64,000 bases of DNA from an uncultured bacterium. Its GTDB lineage: Bacteria > Pseudomonadota > Gammaproteobacteria > Burkholderiales > Burkholderiaceae_C. The translations under genes and the position numbers were made by a program. This document shows, in pieces, positions 39,408-48,200 of this stretch (position 1 is the stretch's first letter; each line of letters opens with the position of its first letter). The stretch covers positions 23,049 to 87,048 of the forward strand of contig CAIYQZ010000004.1 of NCBI GenBank assembly GCA_903928495.1, in the 5' to 3' direction. Below the pieces are notes generated by a model. The model was not told where the DNA came from, ran no database searches, and saw only the letters and a list, made by a program, of their open reading frames with translations.

Positions 39408-40349
39408 TCAGTCTGTTTTTTTCTGCAGCCGCTTGATCAGGCTGGACGTGTCCCAGCGATTGCCGCCCATGCGCTGCACGTCGGCATAGAACTGGTCTAC
39501 CAGCGCGGTCACGGGCAGGCGGGCACCGTTGCGGCGGGCTTCGTCCAGCACCAGGCCCAGGTCTTTGCGCATCCAGTCCACGGCAAAGCCAAAGTTGAAC
39601 TGGTCGGCCACCATGGTTTTGCCCCGGTTGTCCATTTGCCAGCTTTGCGCCGCGCCTTTGCCAATCACGTCCAGCACCAGGTTCATGTCCAGCCCCGCGT
39701 GTTGCCCAAAGGCGATGGCTTCTGACAGGCCCTGTACCAGCCCGCCGATGCAAATCTGGTTGACCATTTTGGCCAATTGGCCGGCGCCGGCTTCGCCGAT
39801 GCGGGTAAAGGCCTTGGAAAAGGCCATGCCCACGGGGCGCGCGGCGTCGAAGGCCATCTGGTCGCCACCACACATCACGGTGAGGGCGCCGTTTTCAGCG
39901 CCTGCCTGACCACCCGACACGGGCGCATCCACAAACGACAGCCCCAGGGTTTTGGCGGCGCCGTACAACTCGCGCGCCACGTCTGCCGATGCGGTGGTGT
40001 GGTCCACAAACACCGTACCAGGCTCCATGCCGGCAAACGCACCGTCTGCCCCCAGGGTCACGCTGCGCAGGTCGTCGTCGTTGCCCACGCAGCTGAACAC
40101 CACGCTGGCCCCCTGTGCCGCCAGCCGGGGTGTGGCCGCCATGCGCGCCCGTTGGGACGCTTCACCAGTGGCATGTTCAGCCACCCACGCCTCGGCCTTG
40201 GCGGCGGTGCGGTTGTACACAGTGACGGTGTGGCCTGCCCGCAGCAGGTGCCCCGCCATGGGGTGGCCCATGACGCCCAGGCCCAGAAAGGCCACGTGTT
40301 GTGGGGGGCAGGCTTCGTAGGTCTTGGCAGCGGTGCGCGATGTGCTCAT
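39408..40349 (-). CDS. NAD(P)-dependent oxidoreductase, 3-hydroxyisobutyrate dehydrogenase family
   Basis: A 313-residue beta-hydroxyacid dehydrogenase. The N-terminal Rossmann motif is AFLGLGVMGHPMAGHLLRAGH with an NR after the second strand (VYNRTAAK), favouring NADP(H). DAPVSGGQAGAENGALTVMCGG is the family substrate motif, and the catalytic lysine is in GQLAKMVNQ. Members include tartronate-semialdehyde reductase and glyoxylate/succinic semialdehyde reductases; substrate is not fixed by sequence. It stands alone between dolP and pilU, and a dispersed-repeat copy starts 5 bp upstream of its start codon, so part of its 5' region is repeat-derived. Confidence 0.88.
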   Translation of the reverse strand: MSTSRTAAKTYEACPPQHVAFLGLGVMGHPMAGHLLRAGHTVTVYNRTAAKAEAWVAEHATGEASQRARMAATPRLAAQGASVVFSCVGNDDDLRSVTLGADGAFAGMEPGTVFVDHTTASADVARELYGAAKTLGLSFVDAPVSGGQAGAENGALTVMCGGDQMAFDAARPVGMAFSKAFTRIGEAGAGQLAKMVNQICIGGLVQGLSEAIAFGQHAGLDMNLVLDVIGKGAAQSWQMDNRGKTMVADQFNFGFAVDWMRKDLGLVLDEARRNGARLPVTALVDQFYADVQRMGGNRWDTSSLIKRLQKKTD

Positions 40350-40353
40350 GGTG

Positions 40354-40395
40354 ATAGCTTTAAACCCAATACCAGCAAGCGGTAGAGGGTGTTTT
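40354..40395 (-). repeat. dispersed ~45-bp repeat, copy 6
   Basis: ATAGCTTTAAACCCAATACC, then AGCAAGCGGTAGAGGGTGTTTT. It aligns with the copy at 58735 (ATAGCTGTAAAACCAATACC ... CAAGCG) at most positions. It separates the dehydrogenase start from the pilU stop. Confidence 0.75.
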
Positions 40396-40406
40396 GATGT
40401 AAAAAA

Positions 40407-41543
40407 TCAGACGATGGACAGGTATTCGGTGCCTGCCGACAGGTCTTGCGTCTTGGCGCGTTGGCTCTGCAGCTTGATTTGCAGGCGCAGGTCGTTCACC
40501 GAGTCGGCGTTGCGCAGCGCGTCTTCATAGGTGATGTGGTTGTTTTCGTAGGCGTCGAACAGGGCCTGGTCAAAGGTTTGCATGCCCAGGTTGCGGCTCT
40601 TCTTCATGATCTCCTTGATTTCGGCCACATCGCCTTTGAAGATCAGGTCGGCAATCAAGGGGCTGTTGAGCATCACCTCCACGGCGGCGTAGCGGCCCTT
40701 GTGGTCTTGCCTGGGAATGAGGCGTTGCGAAATCATGCCGCGCAGGTTGAGCGACAGGTCCATCAGCAATTGCGCACGGCGTTCTTCCGGGAAGAAGTTG
40801 ATGATGCGGTCCAGTGCCTGGTTGGCGCTGTTGGCGTGCAGTGTGGCCATGCACAGGTGGCCGGTTTCGGCGAAAGACACGGCATGTTCCATGGTTTCGC
40901 GGTCGCGGATTTCACCCATCAGGATCACATCGGGTGCCTGGCGCAGCGTGTTCTTCAGGGCCGCTTCCCAGCTGTCGGTGTCCAGCCCCACCTCGCGTTG
41001 GGTAACCACGCAGTTTTTGTGCATGTGCACAAACTCCACCGGGTCTTCGATGGTGATGATGTGTCCGTAGGAGTTCTCGTTGCGCCAGTCCACCATGGTG
41101 GCCAGCGTGGTGCTTTTGCCCGAGCCCGTGGCACCCACCACGATGCACAGACCGCGTTTGGTCATGGACACATCTTTCAGCACCGGCGGCAGTGCCAGGG
41201 TGTCGATGGTGGGCAGCGTGCTGGGGATGACGCGCATCACCATGCCAACCTTGCCTTGCTGGATGAATGCGTTCACCCTGAAGCGCCCGATGGTCGCGGG
41301 CGAGATGGCAAAGTTGCACTCTTTGGATCGTTCGAATTCGGCCGACTGCTTGTCGCTCATGACCGAGCGTGCCAGCGTGAGCGTGTGGTTGGCGGTCAGT
41401 GGTTGCGGGCTGACCTTGGTGACTTTGCCGTCAACCTTGATGGCGGGCGGGAAGTCGGCCGTGATGAACAAGTCACTGCCGCCCCGGCTGACCAACAGCC
41501 GCAGCAAGTCGTTGATGAATTTGGTGGCTTGGTCGCGTTCCAT
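40407..41543 (-). CDS. pilU: type IV pilus retraction ATPase PilU
   Basis: A 378-residue hexameric secretion-type ATPase that assists PilT in pilus retraction. Walker A is GATGSGKST (K143); the Asp box is TIEDPVEFVH, Walker B VILMGEIRDRETME and the His box region GHLCMATLHANSANQALDRI. PilU-specific features are the N-terminal lead (FINDLLRLLVSRGGSDLFITAD) and a C-terminal extension past the PilT end. It is the third gene of pilT, cyclic-nucleotide-binding gene, pilU on the minus strand, with 27 bp before it. Confidence 0.95.
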   Translation of the reverse strand: MERDQATKFINDLLRLLVSRGGSDLFITADFPPAIKVDGKVTKVSPQPLTANHTLTLARSVMSDKQSAEFERSKECNFAISPATIGRFRVNAFIQQGKVGMVMRVIPSTLPTIDTLALPPVLKDVSMTKRGLCIVVGATGSGKSTTLATMVDWRNENSYGHIITIEDPVEFVHMHKNCVVTQREVGLDTDSWEAALKNTLRQAPDVILMGEIRDRETMEHAVSFAETGHLCMATLHANSANQALDRIINFFPEERRAQLLMDLSLNLRGMISQRLIPRQDHKGRYAAVEVMLNSPLIADLIFKGDVAEIKEIMKKSRNLGMQTFDQALFDAYENNHITYEDALRNADSVNDLRLQIKLQSQRAKTQDLSAGTEYLSIV

Positions 41544-41570
41544 GGCGGCGTTGCTCGCTGGGGGCGGCCG

Positions 41571-42212
41571 TCAGGTTTTTCGTCCGCCCAGCCGCGCGCT
41601 GACCACGCGCAGCCGCAGTGACAGTTTGCGCGCCAGCAACGCGATCAGGGTTGCCGCTATCTGCGGCTCCTGGGCAATCATGTGGTCCAGGTTTTCAGCG
41701 GTGATGACCGCGATTTCGCATTCCGATCGCGTGACGCATGCCGAAAAGCGCACGCCACCATCCAGCAAGGACATTTCGCCGAGCATCTCGCCGGCCGTGA
41801 CATTGGCCAGTACGAGCATTTCTCCCCATTCCTGGCGCCGCACCACCGAAATGTTGCCCCTCAGCAGCACCATCATGTAGTCGCCGAGTTCGTCCTGCTT
41901 GATGATCTCGCGTTCAGCAGCAACGCTGGCGAACGTGATGAACGGTGCCATGCGCTCAATGTGCGGCCCGCCCAGGGCTGCCATCATCGCGTCGGCTTGC
42001 CACAGCTTGCGCAGTTGCAGCATGCCCTTTTTCTCGTCCACGGGTTTGGCGGCGATCTGTTGCGCACGAGCCCCCCAGCCGGTGGTTTGTGGCAGCGCCG
42101 CCGCCTGCTCGGGGTCGAGCGCGAAGAAGCGGGATTCCCCGTCCTCGTGCATCAGGCCCTCTTCGCCGGTGTTCTTCAGCAAGCCAAAAAATCGGCTCTT
42201 CACGGTTTTCAT
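41571..42212 (-). CDS. cyclic-nucleotide-binding domain protein between pilT and pilU
   Basis: A 213-residue cytoplasmic protein with a Crp-type cyclic-nucleotide-binding beta-roll (FITFASVAAEREIIKQDELGDYMMVLLRGNISVVRR, GEMLGEMSLLDGGVRFSACVTRSECEIAVI). The phosphate-binding cassette reads GEMSLLDGGVRFSA, retaining the arginine with an inserted aromatic before the serine. There is no helix-turn-helix after the roll, so it is not a transcription factor. The N-terminal ~75 residues are of unknown fold. Being between two pilus-retraction ATPases (25 and 27 bp gaps) suggests it couples nucleotide second-messenger level to twitching. Ligand not determined. Confidence 0.87.
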   Translation of the reverse strand: MKTVKSRFFGLLKNTGEEGLMHEDGESRFFALDPEQAAALPQTTGWGARAQQIAAKPVDEKKGMLQLRKLWQADAMMAALGGPHIERMAPFITFASVAAEREIIKQDELGDYMMVLLRGNISVVRRQEWGEMLVLANVTAGEMLGEMSLLDGGVRFSACVTRSECEIAVITAENLDHMIAQEPQIAATLIALLARKLSLRLRVVSARLGGRKT

Positions 42213-42237
42213 TCTGTGTGTCCCCCTGTTCGAGTTC

Positions 42238-43281
42238 TCAGCCCGGGAAATTGTCTGGAATCTTGGCTTTGCCCCGCGCCTCTGCCGGGCTGATGATATT
42301 GCGTTTGACCAGTTCGGTCAGGTTCTGGTCGAGCGTTTGCATGCCCACGCTGTTGCCTGTCTGGATGGACGAGTACATCTGCGCCACCTTGGCCTCGCGG
42401 ATCAGGTTTCGGATGGCGGGCGTGCCGATCATGATTTCGTGCGCCGCCACCCGGCCCTGACCGTCCTTGGTTTTGCACAGCGTCTGGGAAATGACGGCCT
42501 GCAGCGACTCTGACAGCATGGCTCGGACCATTTCTTTTTCTTCGGCCGGGAACACGTCGATGATCCGGTCGATGGTTTTGGCTGCGCTGCTGGTGTGCAG
42601 CGTGCCAAACACCAGGTGGCCGGTTTCCGCAGCGGTCATGGCCAGGCGGATGGTTTCCAGGTCGCGCATTTCGCCCACCAGAATGCAGTCCGGGTCTTCG
42701 CGCAGGGCCGAGCGCAGGGCAGCGGCAAAACTCAGTGTGTGGGGCCCCACCTCGCGCTGGTTGATCAGGCACTTTTTGCTCTCGTGCACGAACTCGATGG
42801 GGTCTTCCACGGTCAGGATGTGACCGTACTCGCTTTCGTTGAGGTAGTTGACCATCGCCGCCAGCGTCGTGGACTTGCCTGAGCCTGTAGGCCCCGTCAC
42901 CAGCACCATGCCCCGGGGCTTGAGCGCGAGATCGGCAAAGATTTTGGGCGCGTTCAATTGCTCCAGCGTCAGGATTTTGCTGGGAATCGTCCGGAACACC
43001 GCGCCAGAACCCCGGTTCTGGTTGAAGGCGTTCACGCGGAAGCGTGCCAGCCCTTCGATCTCGAACGAAAAGTCGACCTCCAGGAACTCCTCATAATGCT
43101 TGCGCTGGGTGTCGTTCATGATGTCGTACACCATGGCATGCACCTGCTTGTGGTCCAGTGCGTCCACATTGATGCGCCTCACGTCGCCGTGCACCCGGAT
43201 CATGGGCGGCAGCCCTGCTGACAAGTGCAAGTCAGAGGCCTTGTTTTTGACGCTGAACGCCAACAGCTGTGTGATGTCCAT
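42238..43281 (-). CDS. pilT: type IV pilus retraction ATPase PilT
   Basis: A 347-residue hexameric ATPase driving pilus retraction for twitching motility and DNA uptake. Walker A GPTGSGKST has its lysine at residue 136, as in Pseudomonas PilT; other motifs are TVEDPIEFVHES, ILVGEMRDLETIRLA, GHLVFGTLHTSSAAKTIDRII and AIRNLIREAKVAQMYSSIQTG, including the AIRNLIRE signature required for retraction. It is first in the pilT-cNMP-pilU group and divergent from yggS (52 bp between starts), a conserved arrangement. Confidence 0.96.
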   Translation of the reverse strand: MDITQLLAFSVKNKASDLHLSAGLPPMIRVHGDVRRINVDALDHKQVHAMVYDIMNDTQRKHYEEFLEVDFSFEIEGLARFRVNAFNQNRGSGAVFRTIPSKILTLEQLNAPKIFADLALKPRGMVLVTGPTGSGKSTTLAAMVNYLNESEYGHILTVEDPIEFVHESKKCLINQREVGPHTLSFAAALRSALREDPDCILVGEMRDLETIRLAMTAAETGHLVFGTLHTSSAAKTIDRIIDVFPAEEKEMVRAMLSESLQAVISQTLCKTKDGQGRVAAHEIMIGTPAIRNLIREAKVAQMYSSIQTGNSVGMQTLDQNLTELVKRNIISPAEARGKAKIPDNFPG

Positions 43282-43333
43282 CCCAGGAATTCCTTGAAAG
43301 TGTGCGCAGGCATGTCGCCTTGCATTTCAAAAA

Positions 43334-44044
43334 ATGATTATGACCACGATTGCCGCCCAACTCCAGCACACGCAGCAGAGATTGCAGCAAGCCAGCCACG
43401 CAGTGGGGCGGCCCGAGGGCTCTGTCCGCCTGCTGGCGGTTTCCAAAACCTTCGGCCCTGATGCCGTGGCAGAAGCTGTGCAGGCCGGGCAACGTGCCTT
43501 CGGCGAAAACTATGTGCAGGAAGGCGTGGACAAAATCGTGGCGCTTCGCCAGCAGCTGCCTGGCGTGGTGCTGGAGTGGCATTGCATTGGCCCGCTGCAA
43601 ACCAACAAAACCCGCCCCGTGGCCGAGCACTTCGACTGGGTGCAGTCGGTCGACCGCCTGAAGGTGGCGCAGCGCCTGAGCGACCAGCGCCCTGCGCACC
43701 TGCCGCCGCTGCAGGTGTGCATTCAGGTCAATGTGGATGGCGGACCGACCAAAAGCGGGGTTGCGCCTGCCGAGTTGCCGGAACTCGCCCGCGCCGTGGC
43801 GGCATTGCCCCGCTTGAAGTTGCGGGGTCTGATGTGCATCCCTGAGCCCGCACCCAGTTTTGAAGCTGCCTGTGCCGTGTTCAAAAGCGCTGTTGGCCTT
43901 CTGGAGGCCCTGAATGCCGAGGGGTTGGCCCTGGACACGCTCTCCATGGGCATGAGCGACGACCTGGAGGCTGCCGTGGCCTCTGGTTCCACTCTGGTTC
44001 GAGTGGGCCGCGCAATCTTCGGGGGGCGACCGCCCAAGGGCTGA
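43334..44044 (+). CDS. yggS: YggS-family pyridoxal 5'-phosphate homeostasis protein
   Basis: A ~236-residue PLP-binding protein with alanine-racemase-like TIM barrel, involved in vitamin B6 and amino-acid homeostasis. The PLP lysine is in RLLAVSKTFGPD (K38 from this start, K36 if the second ATG at 43340 is used, as in E. coli). Further motifs are RAFGENYVQEGVDKI, WHCIGPLQTNK, VQSVDRLKVAQRL and the phosphate-binding GMSDDLEAAVASGSTLVRVGRAIFG. No Shine-Dalgarno separates the two ATGs. Adjacent and divergent to pilT, as in many proteobacteria. Confidence 0.94.
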   Translation: MIMTTIAAQLQHTQQRLQQASHAVGRPEGSVRLLAVSKTFGPDAVAEAVQAGQRAFGENYVQEGVDKIVALRQQLPGVVLEWHCIGPLQTNKTRPVAEHFDWVQSVDRLKVAQRLSDQRPAHLPPLQVCIQVNVDGGPTKSGVAPAELPELARAVAALPRLKLRGLMCIPEPAPSFEAACAVFKSAVGLLEALNAEGLALDTLSMGMSDDLEAAVASGSTLVRVGRAIFGGRPPKG

Positions 44045-44062
44045 CGCCTGCACCTGACGCGT

Positions 44063-44626
44063 TTACTTGCCCTTGGCTTTTGGGATTTCCATCGGTTTGA
44101 CGGTGCCGCAGTCGGCAGTGAGCCATTTGCCGCTGCCTTCCAGCGTGACCGTATCGGGCTTGCCTTTGTGTTCGGTGCGGATGGTCATGGCCATGGTGTA
44201 GGCCTTGTCGCTGGGGAAGGTGTAGGTGCCTTCCCCCTTGGATGGCGGGTTGGTACAGACAAACGCCATCTTCATGCTGCCAGACGTGCGCGAGGTGATG
44301 CTGGTGGTGCAGTCGCCTTCGGTTTGTTGGGGCATCTGGTCGCGGGCGGCCATCTCGGGGCTGATGCACACCTTCACGGCCATGCCACCTCCGGCGGCGG
44401 CTGTGGGCAAGCTGCCGCCGTGTTGGGTCATCATGGCTTCCATTTGCTTGCGCTGCGCGGGCGACATGCTGGCCATTTGTTTTTGCATCTGGGCCATGGC
44501 GGCATCCATCTCGGCGTTGCCACCGGTCTTGTGGGTGATCTCCCACAAACCCGGTTTTTGGCTTTGGGCCCAGGCGTGTGTGGCTGCGAGGGCGATCAGC
44601 AAGCCTGTGGCGGTGCGTTGGAACAT
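44063..44626 (-). CDS. DUF3617-like secreted protein
   Basis: A 187-residue exported protein with a signal peptide (ATGLLIALAATHAWAQ). The mature protein starts SQKPGLWEITHKTGG, the typical opening of DUF3617 (PGLWE), followed by a Met/Gln-rich helix (AMAQMQKQMASMSPAQRKQMEAMM) and a beta domain with conserved cysteines (VKVCISPE, GDCTTSITSR, MAFVCTNPPSKGEG, TADCGTVKPM). Function of the family is unknown. ATG 44626 is used; the upstream extension to 44761 overlaps the Lrp gene and lacks conservation signs. It is convergent with yggS. Confidence 0.82.
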   Translation of the reverse strand: MFQRTATGLLIALAATHAWAQSQKPGLWEITHKTGGNAEMDAAMAQMQKQMASMSPAQRKQMEAMMTQHGGSLPTAAAGGGMAVKVCISPEMAARDQMPQQTEGDCTTSITSRTSGSMKMAFVCTNPPSKGEGTYTFPSDKAYTMAMTIRTEHKGKPDTVTLEGSGKWLTADCGTVKPMEIPKAKGK

Positions 44627-44679
44627 GTGTACTCCCCTGAAAGTGGCTGTGTGGTGCGCAACATTGTCTGGCCGGGCGC

Positions 44680-45150
44680 TCACAACGGCAAGCGCGTGGT
44701 GCACTTCACCTCTTCCATCACCGCATAGGTGCGGGTTTCGCGCACGCCGGGCAGTTGCCACAGCACGGTGCCGGCAAAGTCGCGGTAGGCGGCCATGTCG
44801 GCCATGCGGGTTTTCAGCAGATAGTCAAAGCCGCCGGCCACCATGTGGCATTCCATGATGGCGGGCTGCACCTGCACTGCGGCCTTGAACTGCTCGAACA
44901 CGTTGGGCGTGGTTTTGTCCAGCAGCACCTCCACAAACACCATCATCCCGCGCCCCAGCTTCAGCGGGTTCAGCCGCGCCTCGTAACCCAGGATGTAGCC
45001 CTCGCGGGTGAGGCGTTGCGTGCGCGCCAGCACAGCTGTGGGCGACAGCGCCACCGCCTCGGCCAGCTTCTGGTTGGGCAGGCGGCCATCGGTTTGCAGG
45101 GCTGCCAGGATCTTCAGGTCGATGCGGTCAAGGTCGTCGGTGAGGTTCAT
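44680..45150 (-). CDS. Lrp/AsnC-family transcriptional regulator, likely controls putA
   Basis: A 156-residue regulator: N-terminal helix-turn-helix (LDRIDLKILAALQTDGRLPNQKLAEAVALSPTAVLARTQRL) and a C-terminal RAM amino-acid-sensing domain (VEVLLDKTTPNVFEQF, ECHMVAGGFDYLLKTRMADMAAYRDF). It diverges from putA with 99 bp between start codons. Proline-responsive Lrp-type activators (PutR/BkdR-like) commonly sit beside putA in betaproteobacteria and rhizobia. The shared intergenic region carries two interleaved perfect inverted repeats, probably its binding sites. Role in proline catabolism is inferred from position. Confidence 0.9.
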   Translation of the reverse strand: MNLTDDLDRIDLKILAALQTDGRLPNQKLAEAVALSPTAVLARTQRLTREGYILGYEARLNPLKLGRGMMVFVEVLLDKTTPNVFEQFKAAVQVQPAIMECHMVAGGFDYLLKTRMADMAAYRDFAGTVLWQLPGVRETRTYAVMEEVKCTTRLPL

Positions 45151-45158
45151 GAGTTGAA

Positions 45159-45204
45159 TTATTCACTGTCTCTGGCGTGAAAAACAGTGAATAAATCACG
45201 CCAG
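45159..45204. promoter_or_regulatory. interleaved inverted repeats between lrp-type gene and putA
   Basis: Two perfect inverted repeats interlock: arms A TTATTCACTG (45159-45168) and CAGTGAATAA (45185-45194), and arms B CTGGCGTGA (45172-45180) and TCACGCCAG (45196-45204). Their centres are about 11.5 bp apart, one helical turn. This fits adjacent binding of dimers or tetramers of an Lrp-type regulator on one DNA face. It lies 46 bp upstream of the putA start and 9 bp upstream of the regulator start, so it could both activate putA and repress the regulator. Confidence 0.75.
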
Positions 45205-45249
45205 GTTTGGGAATCATGCGGTCATTCACTTGTTTCCACGAGGCCCGTC

Positions 45250-48200
45250 ATGTTTTTGCCCAACCCCTATCGCCCTGAAGTCTCCGTGCTCACCCACCGC
45301 CTGGCTGCGCTGGAGGGCGCACTGAACTGGTCTGCCGTGGTGGCCGACTCTGCGCCGTGGGTGCAAGCCGTGCGCGACAACCCGCCGCCCTTTTGGGCCA
45401 TGGAAAGCCTGCTGAAGGAATACCCCATTTCCAGCGCCGAGGGCCTGGCCCTGATGCGCCTGGCCGAGGCCCTGCTGCGCGTGCCCGATGCCGAAACTGC
45501 CATGGCCCTCACGGCCGATCAACTCGGCCGCGCCGACTTTGACGGTGGCGAGCACACCGGTGCGGACGGCCAGCCAGATGGCATCAGCCGCAGCACGCTG
45601 GCCCGGTTGTCGAACAGCGCCATTGCGTTGTCGAAGAAGTTTCTTCCCGAGGCCGGTGAGCAACCCGGCCTGTTCGTGCGCCTGGGTGCCCGCACCGTGG
45701 TGGCGGCCACGCTGCGATCGGTGCAGTTGCTGGGTCGCCAGTTCGTGCTGGGCCAGACCATTGCCGACGCGCAAAAAGAAGCGGGCAGTGCCCGCAAAAA
45801 GCAAGCTGGTTTGCGTTTCAGCTACGACATGCTGGGCGAAGGCTCCCGCACCGAGGCCGATGCCCAAACCTACCTGGCCAGCTACACGCACGCCATTAAA
45901 TCCATAGCTGAAAAGTCAATCAAGGAAAGCGATGGGGCTCAAAAGTGTGCTGAAAATGATAGCATCTCCATCAAGCTCAGCGCGCTGCACCCACGCTATG
46001 AAGACGCGCAAACCCAGCGCGTCATGGACGAGCTGGTGCCCCGTGTGTGGGGCCTGTGCCAAATGGCCGCTGAAGCCAACATCAACCTCACCATCGACGC
46101 CGAAGAGGTGGACCGGCTGGAGCTGTCACTGCGCGTGTTCGAGGCCCTGGCCCAGCGCGTGGCCACCGAGTGCCCGCAGTGGACCGGCTTTGGCCTGGCG
46201 CTTCAGGCCTACCAGACGCGGGCGTTGGAGCTGGTGGAACACGTCATTGGCGTGGCGCGCCGGTTGAACATCCGCTTCATGTGCCGGCTGGTGAAGGGCG
46301 CGTACTGGGACGCTGAAATCAAACGCGCCCAGGAGCTGGGCCTGCCCCACTACCCCGTGTTCACTGAAAAACACCACACCGACGTGAGTTACCTGGCCTG
46401 CGCCCGTGCATTGCTGGCCGCGCCCGACGCCATTTACCCGCAGTTCGCCACGCACAACGCGGGCACGATTGCCGCCATCCTTCAGATGGGCAAGCCCGAC
46501 AGCTTTGAATTGCAACGCTTGCACGGCATGGGCGAGGGCATTTACCGCGAGGTGCTCAAACACCCGGCGGTGCGCTGTCGCGTGTATGCCCCCGTGGGTC
46601 AGCACCGCGACCTGCTCGCATACCTGGTGCGCCGCTTGCTGGAAAACGGAGCCAACTCGTCCTTTGTGCACCAGCTGGCCGACGAATCGGTGGGTATGGA
46701 TGTGTTGTTGGCATCGCCCATGGAGCGTGCGCAGGGCTTTGAGAAGAGCCCTCTGCCGATGCCTCGGGACATCTACGGACCCGCCCGCCGCAACAGCCAA
46801 GGGCTGGACCTGACTGTGGCCGAACACCGTGCCCCGCTGCTGGCCGCGTTCGAAACAGTGCAGGTGCCGGTGGTGACGGAATTCAACGTCAAAAATGCTT
46901 CCAGCGCTTATCAGTTTTGCTTTGCAAGCTACCAACAGTGGAGTGAAATCCCTGTCAAGCAACGCGCCGCCGCCCTGCGCCGCGCCGCCGATGCCCTGGA
47001 AGCCGACATGCCCCGCTTCTGCGCCCTGCTGGTGAAAGAGGCCCACAAAACCTGGGGTGACACCGTGGCCGAGGTGCGCGAGGCGGTGGACTTTTTGCGC
47101 TACTACGCGAATGAAGCTGAGCGAATCATGCAGCCCATTGCGCTGCCGCAGGTGGATGCCGTGCACACGCAATTCCAGTGGGGCCTGACGGGCGAAAGCA
47201 ACACCCTGCGCCTGACCGCACGCGGCGTGTGGGTGGCCATCAGCCCTTGGAACTTCCCGCTGGCCATCTTCCTCGGTCAGGTGGCCGCCGCCCTGGCCAC
47301 GGGCAACACCGTGCTGGCCAAACCCGCCGAACAAACCCCCGGCGTGGCGCTGGCCGCCGTGCGATTGCTGCACGCGGCGGGTGTGCCTGAAGACGCGGTG
47401 CAACTCATCCACGGCCCTGGCGAAACCGTGGGGGCCGCCCTGGTGGCGCTGCCCGGCGTGGCGGGTGTGGTGTTCACCGGCTCCACCCAGGTGGCCAAAA
47501 TCATCCAGCGCGCGCTGGCCGCCAAAGATGGCCCCATCGTTCCGCTGATTGCCGAAACCGGCGGCATCAACGCCATGCTGGTGGACAGCACCGCGCTGCC
47601 CGAGCAGGTGGCCGACGCAGTGGTCCAAAGCGCCTTCCGCAGCGCAGGCCAGCGCTGCTCGGCCCTGCGCCTGCTGTGTCTGCACGAGGCCGTGGCCGAC
47701 GGCATGCTGCACATGATTGCCGGGGCTGCGCGTGAACTCCGTGTCGGCAACCCTGCCGAGCTGGCCACCGACGTGGGCCCGCTGATCGACGTGGAAGCGT
47801 TTGACGGCATTGGCCGCCATGTGGCACGACTCAAATCAGAGGCAAAAGACCTTCTGGCGCTTGACGGAAAAGCACAGGCAGCTATGGAAAACATACCCAA
47901 CCTGCTGGCCCCGCAGCTGTTCGAGGTGAGCGGCATCAGCGCTGTGCGCGAAGAAATTTTTGGCCCGGTGCTGCAGGTTCTGCGCTGGGGGCCTGGCTGC
48001 CCAGGGCTGGAAACGCCCGAGGCGGTGGTGCAAGCCATCAACGGGCTGGGCTATGGATTGACCTTCGGCATCCAAACCCGCATCGACAGCCGGGCACAGG
48101 CGATGGCTGCCTCGGCCCACATTGGCAACGTGTATGTCAACCGCAACATGATTGGTGCGGTGGTGGGGTTGCAGCCGTTTGGCGGCGAAGGTTTGAGCGG

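Noticed and set aside
46126..47820. 564-codon open frame antisense to putA
   Set aside because: Same explanation: high-GC3 shadow with no recognisable motif, while the plus strand encodes complete PutA domains.
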